Made by a program: the position numbers and the translations under genes. The notes under the pieces are model-generated. The model was not told the DNA's origin. It did no database searches and saw only the letters and a program-made list of their open reading frames with translations. Below are positions 28,728 through 37,259 of a DNA stretch of 64,000 nucleotides, piece after piece (the stretch's first letter is position 1; every line of letters starts with the position of its first letter). Origin of the DNA: Algicoccus sp048820935 (GTDB taxonomy: Bacteria; Pseudomonadota; Gammaproteobacteria; Burkholderiales; Burkholderiaceae_B); NCBI RefSeq assembly GCF_048820935.1, contig NZ_JBMERD010000010.1:45957-109956 (forward strand). The letters are read 5' to 3'.

Positions 28728-29744
28728 ATGGGCACAAATCAGATCGAGCGTTCAGGTGATGTTCTGACACCCGAAACTTTTCGGTTAATTCGAAAGATAT
28801 CGGAGTTGGGCAGTTTTGCCGCAGCGGCTAGAGAAATTGGTGTTGTACCGAGTGCGTTGACTTATCGAGTGCGTCAGATCGAAGAGCGTCTCGATGTGTT
28901 GCTGTTTGATCGACGATCTCGTCAAGCTAAGCTGACAGCAGCCGGTCAAGAGCTGCTTCGTGAAGGTGATCGACTGCTGGCAGATTTAGAGGGTGTGGCA
29001 AATCGTGTCAAACGGGTGGCAACTGGTTGGGAGCCGCAACTGACGATCGCGGTGGACAGTATCGTGAATGAAACAACTGTTCTCGAGATGTGTGAAGCTT
29101 TCTTTGCACTTGATGCGCCAACAAGATTGAGGATTCGTTCAGAAACTTTGTCAGGAACGCTGGAAACATTGACGCACGGTCGGGCAGATTTAGCGATTGG
29201 GATCGTGTCTGATGTGTCGACGATTTCCGGACTGGAAAGTCGAGAGCTGGGAACGCAACGTTTTGTGTTTGCGGTTGCACCTCACCATCCTCTAGCGAGT
29301 GCACCTGAGCCCATTACCGACGACGTTATTCGACACCACCGAACAGTTGTTGCTGCCGACTCCGTACAGCAAGGGCCAGCCATGAGCGTGGGCGTTTTGC
29401 AATCACAGAATGTTTTTACGGTCACGAATATGGAAACCAAACTACAAGCGCACGTTCGTGGTTTGGGATGTGGGTTCTTACCATTAGAAATGGCACGCCC
29501 TTATCTGAATGTCGGTCGATTGGTTGCGCGCGATGTTGTGCGTCAACTGCCGATGGTCAATGCGCTATATGCCTGGCGTAAAACACCCGGCATGGTTTAT
29601 GGTCGGGCACTGCAATGGTGGCTTGAGCAACTGAAAAAACCAGTCACACGGGCTGCACTCATGAATATGAGTGTTGGGCCTGACCGACTCTCTGAGACAT
29701 CGGATGAAGCTGCCCAGTCTGATACCACTGAACATAAAAATTAA
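28728..29744 (+). CDS. LysR-family transcriptional regulator
   Basis: A 338-aa regulator. The N-terminal winged helix includes GSFAAAAREIGVVPSALTYRVRQIEERL, with a LysR-type substrate domain from about residue 95 to 300. The C-terminal 35 residues are a polar extension. ATG at 28,728 is chosen over an upstream TTG that lies inside the palindrome. The gene is divergent from the pirin-cytochrome b561-YceI operon and upstream of an FMN reductase, pointing to a redox or quinone-stress regulon. Confidence 0.9.
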   Translation: MGTNQIERSGDVLTPETFRLIRKISELGSFAAAAREIGVVPSALTYRVRQIEERLDVLLFDRRSRQAKLTAAGQELLREGDRLLADLEGVANRVKRVATGWEPQLTIAVDSIVNETTVLEMCEAFFALDAPTRLRIRSETLSGTLETLTHGRADLAIGIVSDVSTISGLESRELGTQRFVFAVAPHHPLASAPEPITDDVIRHHRTVVAADSVQQGPAMSVGVLQSQNVFTVTNMETKLQAHVRGLGCGFLPLEMARPYLNVGRLVARDVVRQLPMVNALYAWRKTPGMVYGRALQWWLEQLKKPVTRAALMNMSVGPDRLSETSDEAAQSDTTEHKN

Positions 29745-29760
29745 AAGTAAATCTAGATGG

Positions 29761-29775
29761 TTCAAATTATTTGAA
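29761..29775. promoter_or_regulatory. second TTCAAA-N3-TTTGAA palindrome
   Basis: TTCAAA (29,761-29,766), TTA, TTTGAA (29,770-29,775), 17 bp after the LysR stop and 175 bp before the FMN reductase start. It has the same half-sites and spacing as the site at 28,706. It is a candidate LysR-type operator for the downstream gene. Confidence 0.4.
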
Positions 29776-29950
29776 TGATTTGTTGAATGTGGTTCACACA
29801 TGTTCATCGTTGTGCGCGGCACAATAGAATTCATCAAATCAGAATTTATTGAGCTTTAAAAAATGAAATGGACGCGAGGCTGTCACTGAGTTTGAGTGCT
29901 TAGCCTTACGTACCAATCTGAATGAATTAAGGAATATGGAGTTCTATCTT

Positions 29951-30511
29951 ATGAAAAAATATAAAATTGCTGTTCTAGTCGGTAGCCTCAGAAAAGAATC
30001 CTGGAATCGCCAGTTGGCCCGTGTTCTCATGGGTATGATGCCCGAAGAGTTTGAGTGTGAGTTTGTGGAAATCGGCGATTTGCCACTGTATAACCAAGAT
30101 GACGATTACACACCTGCAGAACCTGTGGCTCGTTTACGTGCACAAATTAAGGCGGCTGATGGTGTGCTATTGATCTCCCCAGAATACAACCGCTCTTTGT
30201 CCGGTGTACTGAAAAACGCATTGGATCATGGTTCACGTCCTTGGGGCGAAAGTGTCTGGCGTGATAAGCCTGCTGGTGTGATTGGTGTGGCAGGTGGTGC
30301 CATCGGAACAGCAGTTGCACAACAGCACATGCGCACGATTATGGCCGCATTGAATATGCCCACCATGGGACATCCAGAAGCTTTCCTGCAGTATCAGGAA
30401 GATTTGTTCTACGATGACAACACACCTGGTGAGCGTAGCAAAGATTTCTTACAGAACTGGGTTGACAGCTATGTGCGTTGGATTAAGTTGCACAATAGCG
30501 ATCTTGTTTAA
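29951..30511 (+). CDS. NADPH-dependent FMN reductase / quinone reductase family protein
   Basis: A 186-aa flavodoxin-fold reductase. The phosphate loop is VLVGSLRKESWNRQLA, followed by ISPEYNRSLSGVLKNALDHGSR (the conserved SPEYN motif) and a GVAGGAIGT loop. The family includes ChrR-type soluble quinone and chromate reductases that use FMN. ATG at 29,951 is preferred over ATG at 29,936 because GGAG lies eight bases before it. It is a single-gene unit ending in a terminator. Confidence 0.9.
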   Translation: MKKYKIAVLVGSLRKESWNRQLARVLMGMMPEEFECEFVEIGDLPLYNQDDDYTPAEPVARLRAQIKAADGVLLISPEYNRSLSGVLKNALDHGSRPWGESVWRDKPAGVIGVAGGAIGTAVAQQHMRTIMAALNMPTMGHPEAFLQYQEDLFYDDNTPGERSKDFLQNWVDSYVRWIKLHNSDLV

Positions 30512-30556
30512 GCACGTTGGTTTAATCTGCTAGTAACCTTGATCCCAGTGATCTTT

Positions 30557-30584
30557 AAAAGCGACCTATGAGGTCGCTTTTAAT
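30557..30584 (+). terminator. terminator of the FMN reductase gene
   Basis: A perfect 10-bp stem (AAAAGCGACC, 30,557-30,566, with GGTCGCTTTT, 30,572-30,581) and a 5-nt loop. The T run is part of the stem's 3' arm. It lies 46 bp after the stop. Confidence 0.8.
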
Positions 30585-30616
30585 ATTTGAAGTGAATGCC
30601 ACAAGAGGAGTCAGAC

Positions 30617-31063
30617 ATGCGTGCCATTGTGCAACGAACTAAACGAGCCAGTGTTCAGGTAGATGGTGAGATTGTGGGTGAAATCGGTCAGGGATTGCTT
30701 GTGTTTCTGTGTGCAGAGCCAGGTGATACCCAAGCTCTGATGGAACGCATGTTGCAGAAGCTACTTAAGCTACGTATTTTTGAAGATGATGTCGGCAAAA
30801 TGAACCGTAGCGTCCAAGACATTGCTGGTGGTTTATTACTGGTTTCGCAATTTACGCTGGCTGCAGATGTTAGTCGCGGCAATCGACCAAGTTTTACACA
30901 AGCAGCGCCACCTGAGCAAGCCAAGCCGCAGTTCGAATGGTTTGTTCAACGGGCTTCCCAGTTGCACCCTCATGTACAGAGTGGCGTATTTGCGGCCAAT
31001 ATGCAGATTGAGCTCATCAATGACGGACCGGTCACGATTCCTATCCATATGTCTGCTGATTAA
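30617..31063 (+). CDS. dtd: D-aminoacyl-tRNA deacylase
   Basis: Removes D-amino acids mischarged on tRNA. The 148-aa protein has the DTD landmarks MRAIVQRTKRASVQVDGE, SQFTLAADVSRGNRPSF (the SQFTL motif) and a C-terminal NDGPVTI, which supplies the cross-subunit Gly-Pro. ATG at 30,617 is chosen because GAGGAG lies seven bases upstream; the ATG at 30,596 lacks a ribosome site. Confidence 0.96.
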   Translation: MRAIVQRTKRASVQVDGEIVGEIGQGLLVFLCAEPGDTQALMERMLQKLLKLRIFEDDVGKMNRSVQDIAGGLLLVSQFTLAADVSRGNRPSFTQAAPPEQAKPQFEWFVQRASQLHPHVQSGVFAANMQIELINDGPVTIPIHMSAD

Positions 31064-31171
31064 TTTTTACCCACATTTCCCCAATCGGATAGATACCAAG
31101 TCGGTTTCTCCGAATTGAGGCGATTTCTGAATCGATGCACACTTCTGTTTCATTTTTACGGGAGTGTTCAT

Positions 31172-31573
31172 ATGTCATCGGTTTTAATACCTTCCGACGT
31201 TCCTTCAACTGTTCGTCATCGTCCACTCAATGTGTTGCGCTGCCCAGCGCGCCTGCCATTATTCCAGCGTGTCCTACGGCCCGAGACAGGTCGACGTCTG
31301 AATTCTCTTTCACTGTATAGATTGAGCAAACAGCGTGGTCAGGCGATGACTGAGTATCTGATCATTGTGGCGTTGATTGCGGTTGCGGCAATTGCGGTGT
31401 ATCAGTCGTTTGGTCAGGTGATTCGTTCACAAACCGCTGGTCTGGCTAAAGAATTGGCAGGAGAAAGTGCATCACAAGCTGTTTCAGCGGCCAAGTCTGC
31501 CTCCAATACGGCGATGAAACAAAAAGATCTTAAAACCCTCAAATCGTACGGATCCAGCGGTCGTGGCCAATAA
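31172..31573 (+). CDS. Flp-type pilin precursor
   Basis: A 133-aa prepilin with the Flp processing motif G/XXXXEY. Cleavage is predicted after Gly56 in KQRG-QAMTEY, placing Glu at +5 and Tyr at +6. It continues as the hydrophobic stem YLIIVALIAVAAIAVYQSFG. The leader of 56 residues is much longer than the usual 10-25. The mature part, about 77 residues, ends in an Ala/Ser/Lys-rich tail. ATG at 31,172 is chosen by the GGGAGTG site; a TTG at 31,115 is open but has none. First gene of the Tad locus. Confidence 0.82.
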   Translation: MSSVLIPSDVPSTVRHRPLNVLRCPARLPLFQRVLRPETGRRLNSLSLYRLSKQRGQAMTEYLIIVALIAVAAIAVYQSFGQVIRSQTAGLAKELAGESASQAVSAAKSASNTAMKQKDLKTLKSYGSSGRGQ

Positions 31574-31593
31574 GCGAGGTTTGGGAGATAGCG

Positions 31594-33288
31594 GTGCAGT
31601 ATGTCCCAAAGCGATGTGCCCCGAATCAGGGTGCCTTGGAGCGATGTGCTCAGAAACGTCATATCTCGGGACAACGGGGTGCCGTGATGATATTGGGTCT
31701 GATTGTGCTCGGCGTCGTGATTGTGGCTTGGCAACATCGTGCATCGTTGTCGCAAACCATTCTTGCGCAACAAGCGCTCGATCAAGCCACTGTGGCAGCA
31801 GCGGTCGGGGTTGCGCAGCTACAGGCACGCACACTCAATGCACACGCCATGCTCAATCGAACTGAAATGGCCCATCAGGTGGCGATGGCGCATCTCATGA
31901 CCATGGCGTCAGCCTGGCAAATGCGCGAGACCACGGGTCGCCAGGCACGGATTAATAATCCACCAATCTGGTTGATTGGGGCAAATTTTTTTCCGGTTGC
32001 GGCGGCGATGTATGAATCAACGCGTGTGGGATCGAATCCACAGATCATTTCCAAGTTGCGAAAAGCTTTTGAAAAACACGATCAGATGCTGACCGGTCGT
32101 TTGCGCCGCGCTAGAGCCAAGTTGAATCAACATTTTAAAGTGCGATCTCAGGCATTGGCACAAGAGATCGTTCGACGAAATCTAGCGGCGGGTGAGTGGG
32201 CTTATCCACAGGTTTCAGTCCTGGTTCAAAACGCAGACGGATTGTTGAAATCTGTGCGACCGATTAATGATCGTGAGCGTAGGCAAAACTGGATGGATAA
32301 CGTGATGGAAGCACATGCTTATCTGAAAAGTCGCTGGAATATCCGACCATCCTTCGAGCCGTTCTATCCCAATTGTCCATGGATGAAACACACGCTGACC
32401 CGTGGAGGTCATACGTTGTTAAGTGTGGATGGCAATTGGGAAGCAAATGACAACATGTCCTTTCATCAGGCCAAGTCATTGGTGATAGAGGCTCTTTGTT
32501 ATTACAGGGAGTATCCCATGGGCTGGGCACAAGTGGATGTCAATACACTCAAAGACCGATCGGAAAGAAAATCACTGCCGTTTGAAGTGTTGGACAATTT
32601 AAAGGGCACAACTTTTCGTAAATGGGCTAAGACGCTGGGATGGGGGCTCTTGAGCCCTGTCAATCCGCTGAGTAATTCCTGGGCTGAATTAAAAGCCCTA
32701 GCAAAACCTATCCGTTGGAAACGCCGTGCAAATCTAAAGCCATGGGGTTTAAATGTTCAAGGACTTGATCCAGTTGTGACCGTGAATACTTGGTTGCAGT
32801 TGTCTGCGATGGGGCGATCAAGTTTACGGATTCGGGCCAACCAACCAGGTTTGTTATCTGTCAATCGCGATGCATGGCCTAAAAAACTCAAAGCCAGTGC
32901 AGCGGCCAAAGTGCATTTTGATCCGCTCGATCGTCTTGTTAAACCGCAAAGTCTCAAACCCGGACTCTTGCAGCCGTTTTGGACGGTTCAACAAGTACCT
33001 GTGCGTGAAGAGGGTTGGTTCGGAAAATTTCAAAGTGATTTTCTGCGCTCGCACGGCAATGGACTTACCCAGACTCGTAATCGTCTGGAAGGTCCAGCAC
33101 TTGGGAGTGAGATGCGTCGTTTTCCAGAAAATCGAGTGCCAAACCGAGCATCAAACCCAGATCCAAAGAGTATCCGTAAAACACAACCACCCATTCGTGT
33201 GAATGTGCAGACACGTGCGCCTGTGAATGCGCGAAAAGCACCCGCACCTACATCTCAGAAGTTACCAGCTCGTTGGACTAAATCATGA
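31594..33288 (+). CDS. TadG-like pilus assembly protein
   Basis: A 564-aa protein starting at GTG behind GGGAGA. Residues 26-45 (GQRGAVMILGLIVLGVVIVA) form the pilin-like hydrophobic segment seen at the N-terminus of TadE/TadG proteins. It is followed by ALDQATVAAAVGVAQLQARTLNAHA, a helical region typical of TadG-like proteins. The rest is a large exported domain with many Trp and Arg residues and a Pro/Arg-rich C-terminus; I do not recognise it. Its place directly after the pilin supports a role in pilus assembly. Confidence 0.72.
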   Translation: MQYVPKRCAPNQGALERCAQKRHISGQRGAVMILGLIVLGVVIVAWQHRASLSQTILAQQALDQATVAAAVGVAQLQARTLNAHAMLNRTEMAHQVAMAHLMTMASAWQMRETTGRQARINNPPIWLIGANFFPVAAAMYESTRVGSNPQIISKLRKAFEKHDQMLTGRLRRARAKLNQHFKVRSQALAQEIVRRNLAAGEWAYPQVSVLVQNADGLLKSVRPINDRERRQNWMDNVMEAHAYLKSRWNIRPSFEPFYPNCPWMKHTLTRGGHTLLSVDGNWEANDNMSFHQAKSLVIEALCYYREYPMGWAQVDVNTLKDRSERKSLPFEVLDNLKGTTFRKWAKTLGWGLLSPVNPLSNSWAELKALAKPIRWKRRANLKPWGLNVQGLDPVVTVNTWLQLSAMGRSSLRIRANQPGLLSVNRDAWPKKLKASAAAKVHFDPLDRLVKPQSLKPGLLQPFWTVQQVPVREEGWFGKFQSDFLRSHGNGLTQTRNRLEGPALGSEMRRFPENRVPNRASNPDPKSIRKTQPPIRVNVQTRAPVNARKAPAPTSQKLPARWTKS

Positions 33289-34142
33289 GCAGCGGGGTTG
33301 CTTTCATGGGTTTGAAGAGTCTTCAAAAAGCACCGCTTAGGCACACTTTAGTTCGACAGCAAGGGCAAGCATTGGCAGAAGCGGTGGTGATGCTGGCGGT
33401 GGCGGGCGCGTTTTTGGTTGGTATCACGACGACTGCACGGTTGCAACTACAGTGGCATGAGGATTTACTGCACAGCCATTTAGTTGCCAAAGCGGTTTCT
33501 CTAGGACATAAGCCTAAAAGCATGGGTGCGCAAGACTGGCTGGGATTGGGGCGCAAACTTCAGTTGCCTAAGCTTGGGTCGATTCAGAATGGTTTGGCCA
33601 AAGGGCGTTCCTTACTCAGCGAGTGGACTAGTGGTGCACAACGCTTGGGAGCTGATCGGTTGGTGAGCAGTGTGCAAAAGCGTTTTATGCCTGCGCATCA
33701 GAACAATCGGCGCTCCCGTGCACGGCCTGTGCACTGGAATGAGTTTTCCGAAGTGGTTGAGCAGCCAGTTGTCGCACTAGCAGGTGGGCAAATGTCGACA
33801 GATCCTTTGCTAGATGGCCCCGTCAAGTGGATCCATGTGCAGTCTGACTCGACGTTTGCAAACCAAGCTTGGCATGTGCGTGGCACAGGTGAGGTTGCGC
33901 AATCGGTGGAGACAATTGATCGAATTGATCAGGCGCACACTCTCTGGCAAAGCGCAGCTACCCCAAGTCGCGCATTAACGAATTCAATTAAAGCTCAATT
34001 GACGTCTATGGATGCATTCTGGGGACGAGTGAGTCCACCATCAGACTGGTTGTCTAAATGGCATGACATCAATGACGAAGAGCCAGGGTTTTTGCTGAAT
34101 ACGTTTCGGAAAACGACAAACTTTATTAGGGAAATATTTTGA
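33285..34142 (+). CDS. TadE-like minor pilin
   Basis: A 285-aa protein whose ATG overlaps the stop of the previous gene. At residues 24-53, LVRQQGQALAEAVVMLAVAGAFLVGITT gives a pilin-type segment, G-QALAEA, with Glu at +5. This is the TadE pattern and a possible prepilin-peptidase site. The remaining 230 residues are not recognised. Overlapping starts and stops run through this operon from here to the DUF192 gene. Confidence 0.7.
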   Translation: MSSGVAFMGLKSLQKAPLRHTLVRQQGQALAEAVVMLAVAGAFLVGITTTARLQLQWHEDLLHSHLVAKAVSLGHKPKSMGAQDWLGLGRKLQLPKLGSIQNGLAKGRSLLSEWTSGAQRLGADRLVSSVQKRFMPAHQNNRRSRARPVHWNEFSEVVEQPVVALAGGQMSTDPLLDGPVKWIHVQSDSTFANQAWHVRGTGEVAQSVETIDRIDQAHTLWQSAATPSRALTNSIKAQLTSMDAFWGRVSPPSDWLSKWHDINDEEPGFLLNTFRKTTNFIREIF

Positions 34143-34855
34143 AGTTGAATCTATGGATGAAATCGATGTTTTTACACGTGGATGAGAATGCTTTCAGACA
34201 GATAAAACGTCATTGGCATCTGAAGTGGTGGTTGCTGCTAATGCCTTGGATTGGTTTGTCGCCTGCTTATGCGATTGAACATGACATGCAGCGATTGTCG
34301 TTTGATCGAGAGTTGGCTTTAGAAATCAGTCGAACGTGCGAGGCGAGCGATTTTGCGAATCTATTGCGACATGGTGGGCTTGTGCCATGTTTGCAAGCAA
34401 AGACGGCGGCCGCCGTGGGTCATTTATGTGTGACATTTCAAGTCTTTTGTTTAGATCGTCCTTGGGGCGCGTGGCTTACACAGTTTTTGAGTGCACAAAC
34501 CGATCTGACGGATGTGATGTTCGATGAAACGGGTGTGTCTTTGTTGGGTGGATCGCAAGCCGAGTCGTGGCAAATTCAGAACTGGCCACCAGGTTCTCAA
34601 ATAGTTCCGAAGGCTGTGATTTTGTCCACTATGCGCCATTATCGCCAAAATCTTCAAAGTGGTTTAGCACAGATAAATGACGAAGAGGGTCGTGCCCAGA
34701 TAGAAGACCTTTTGTTCGAGGTCGATCGTGAAATTACCAAAATGGAAAACCATGGGCCTGAAACGTTTAAGACCCCATTGGGTGAGCTCAGCCAAGGCTT
34801 TTCTGCGATGACGCAACTTTTGGATGATTGGGATTTATTTTCAACGGACAAATAA
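34139..34855 (+). CDS. unknown exported protein of the Tad locus
   Basis: A 238-aa product read from a TTG that overlaps the upstream stop and follows an AGGGA element; an ATG at 34,157 has no ribosome site. A hydrophobic segment (WWLLLMPWIGLSPAYA) ending near residue 46 looks like a signal with a long charged lead. The mature part has four Cys in TCEASDFANLL, LVPCLQ, HLCVTF and VFCLDR, possibly two disulfides, and an acidic helical C-terminus. I do not recognise the family. Its fixed position between tadE-like and cpaB suggests an envelope part of the pilus machine. Confidence 0.6.
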   Translation: MKLNLWMKSMFLHVDENAFRQIKRHWHLKWWLLLMPWIGLSPAYAIEHDMQRLSFDRELALEISRTCEASDFANLLRHGGLVPCLQAKTAAAVGHLCVTFQVFCLDRPWGAWLTQFLSAQTDLTDVMFDETGVSLLGGSQAESWQIQNWPPGSQIVPKAVILSTMRHYRQNLQSGLAQINDEEGRAQIEDLLFEVDREITKMENHGPETFKTPLGELSQGFSAMTQLLDDWDLFSTDK

Positions 34856-34869
34856 AGACATATTTTTCT

Positions 34870-35712
34870 ATGAAAACTCCAACACCTAAACCGACTGGTA
34901 CGCAAGCCTACAAACGAAAAGGGTTTGCAGGATTTAAGCGCTGGGCGACGAAGCTCGCAGCGCCTATCATTTTGGCTGTGGTGACGATTTATGCCGTCAA
35001 CCAGTATTTGACGAATCACAGTTCGTCAGAGACTGAAAAAGAACAGGTGCTGCGAGAACAATTGGTTGTGAACCAGACGCTGCCTGCTGCCACGGTGATT
35101 GACATGGAGCATTTGGCGATTCGTGCATTGCCTGAATCTTGGTTTGGTCCGGATTCTTTAAGCCCAGATGATGTGGATCAAGTACTTGGTTTGTCTCTGA
35201 CTACCGAGCTCACAGCGGGTGCCCCATTGAATCGATCGGTTTTAAAAGCCGTCGATCCTCATGCGTATCTTGAACAGCTTGGACCTGATCGACGGGCGGT
35301 TACCTTGCCCGTTGAGCAAATTAGCTCGAGCACTGGTTTATTAAAACCCGGTGAACTGATTGATTTATATGTCACATTTGATCACAAAGGGCGTCGGATT
35401 ACTTCGTTGCTTGTGAGTGCGATTGAGGTGCTCAAAATTGTCAGTGTGAGTGGAACCGAACAAAGCGCTACTGGACAAGATGTGCTGACACTCAGTGTGT
35501 CGCCGCAACAGGCTGCTAAGTTGATTGCTGCGCAACATGATGGGGTGTTAACGGCGGTTCAGATGTCAGTTCAGCAGCACAAGTCTAATGTGGTGCCTGA
35601 AGCCAATCATCTCGCAGGTTATGCCGGGATTGAAGATTCATTTGAGCAAATCCGTATGCCAGATATTATCTATGCGGATATGGCGACTGGACCAAGGCAG
35701 CCGCAACCATGA
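34870..35712 (+). CDS. cpaB: Flp pilus assembly protein CpaB/RcpC
   Basis: A 280-aa inner-membrane/periplasmic protein: a basic N-terminus, one membrane helix (about residues 29-46), then an SAF domain (LVVNQTLPAATVIDMEHLAIRALPE) and the CpaB block RRAVTLPVEQISSSTGLLKPGELIDLYVTF. CpaB works with the secretin CpaC/RcpA in the Tad secretion channel. ATG at 34,870 gives the usual short cytoplasmic tail; the frame is open from 34,828. Its stop overlaps the secretin ATG. Confidence 0.9.
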   Translation: MKTPTPKPTGTQAYKRKGFAGFKRWATKLAAPIILAVVTIYAVNQYLTNHSSSETEKEQVLREQLVVNQTLPAATVIDMEHLAIRALPESWFGPDSLSPDDVDQVLGLSLTTELTAGAPLNRSVLKAVDPHAYLEQLGPDRRAVTLPVEQISSSTGLLKPGELIDLYVTFDHKGRRITSLLVSAIEVLKIVSVSGTEQSATGQDVLTLSVSPQQAAKLIAAQHDGVLTAVQMSVQQHKSNVVPEANHLAGYAGIEDSFEQIRMPDIIYADMATGPRQPQP

Positions 35713-37259
35713 TTCAAAGGCGTTGCCTGATTTTTGAGTACAGAGTGTCCGCTTTACGAAAATCTGTTTTGTTGGGCGTGGTTGGTTGTTTGATGATTGG
35801 TGTTTCGGAGCTGTCACTAGCGGCATCGACTGGGCAATTGATCAATCAGACCCAGGCAGTCTCTACGCCGATCACATCTGGTACCACACAACACGCTGCA
35901 GCCCGTACGCCACCCCATACTGCACGTTCTGCAAAGTCTGAATTGAGTGTGGGGTTGAAGCAAACATCGATTGTGCTGGAGGTTGGGCATGCGCACATTC
36001 TGACACTGGCCGACGCTCGTCAGGTGGCTGTAGGGAATAGTCATACGTTGCAGGCCAATGCAGCCAATGCGTCTGAAGTGATTTTGTTTGGCAAACAGGC
36101 AGGCACGACTACGGTGGATGTCTGGGATGACAAGGGACATCGACGTTCATTTCAAGTCGAGGTTCGGCCTGCAGGACGAGAGCAAGTTCTTGAGGAGATT
36201 CAATTCTTACTCGGTGACAATTCACCAGTCAAGGTTCGTAGCTCAGGTCAGCATATTGTGTTGGAAGCTGAGACGCTGAGTAGTTCACAGCGAGCACGCA
36301 TTGGGCGGATTCTGGGGCGTTATCCGGAAGTGTTGGATATGACACCGAGTATGAACTGGGACCCGATGGTCATGATGGATGTGCAGGTGATTGAATTGCC
36401 CCGGCATCGTCTTCAAGAGCTTGGAATTCGTTGGCAGTCGGGTGAAACCACAGGGCTAGATACTGGAGTGTCCTGGCATGCGGGTCAAATACTTGCCGAT
36501 GGGGTTGACAGCATTCTGTCGGGTGGTGCTCAAGCGGTTGGGTGGTTGGGTCTTGGAAGTTCCATTCAGGCGCGTTTACAAAGCATGGCCGATCGGGGTG
36601 AGGCGGTTTTACTGGCGCAACCACAATTAACGACCCGAACGGGTAAAGCGGCCACGTTTCTAGCAGGTGGTGAAGTGCCTTATGCCATGACCGATGAAAA
36701 AGGTAGAGGCCACACAGAATTTAAAAAGTACGGGGTGGCGTTGAGCGTCACACCGGAAATCGGGCTCGATGAACGCATTGTGGCCAATGTGGAAGTGGAG
36801 GTGAGTTCAGTGGACCCGTCGATCACGACGGCTGCCGGACCTGCCATGCGGATGCGTAAAACCAGTACAGAATTTAGTGCGCGTGCTGGTGAGACAGTGG
36901 TGCTCGCAGGTTTTATGTCAAGCGAACATGCGATGGGTTATCAGGGTGCACCAACCAAGAAGCATGCGTTTTTTGACAAGCTGACGGGCGTGGAACAACA
37001 GCAGTCGAACCATACGGAGTTAGTTATTTTAGTGACCCCCGTGATTATGAATGCACAAAAACCATTGATGCAGGATCAGGTTCGTAAGGCACGTGCCTAT
37101 GCGGATGCAGCCGTATTTGAACAACGGCGTCTCACACAGTCTCTGGATCGCTCGAGTGGCTCAGATCGATACGATCCAGATGAAAGCAATGGCTGGGAAA
37201 TGTTTACCCCTTTGACACTGCCTTCTCAATGGCAACATACTGCGGCACCTCCACAATGA
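35709..37259 (+). CDS. cpaC: Tad secretin RcpA/CpaC
   Basis: A 516-aa outer-membrane secretin. The signal region ends near LSLAAS. A pilus-type N domain follows (LEVGHAHILTLADARQVAVGNS and FGKQAGTTTVDVWDDKGHRRSF). The secretin core includes LQELGIRWQS, ALVLLAQPQLTTRTGK-type and VPYAMTDEKGRG motifs, with LVILVTPVIMNA near the end. It forms the gated pore for the Flp pilus. ATGA overlaps join it to cpaB and tadA. Confidence 0.92.
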   Translation: MIQRRCLIFEYRVSALRKSVLLGVVGCLMIGVSELSLAASTGQLINQTQAVSTPITSGTTQHAAARTPPHTARSAKSELSVGLKQTSIVLEVGHAHILTLADARQVAVGNSHTLQANAANASEVILFGKQAGTTTVDVWDDKGHRRSFQVEVRPAGREQVLEEIQFLLGDNSPVKVRSSGQHIVLEAETLSSSQRARIGRILGRYPEVLDMTPSMNWDPMVMMDVQVIELPRHRLQELGIRWQSGETTGLDTGVSWHAGQILADGVDSILSGGAQAVGWLGLGSSIQARLQSMADRGEAVLLAQPQLTTRTGKAATFLAGGEVPYAMTDEKGRGHTEFKKYGVALSVTPEIGLDERIVANVEVEVSSVDPSITTAAGPAMRMRKTSTEFSARAGETVVLAGFMSSEHAMGYQGAPTKKHAFFDKLTGVEQQQSNHTELVILVTPVIMNAQKPLMQDQVRKARAYADAAVFEQRRLTQSLDRSSGSDRYDPDESNGWEMFTPLTLPSQWQHTAAPPQ

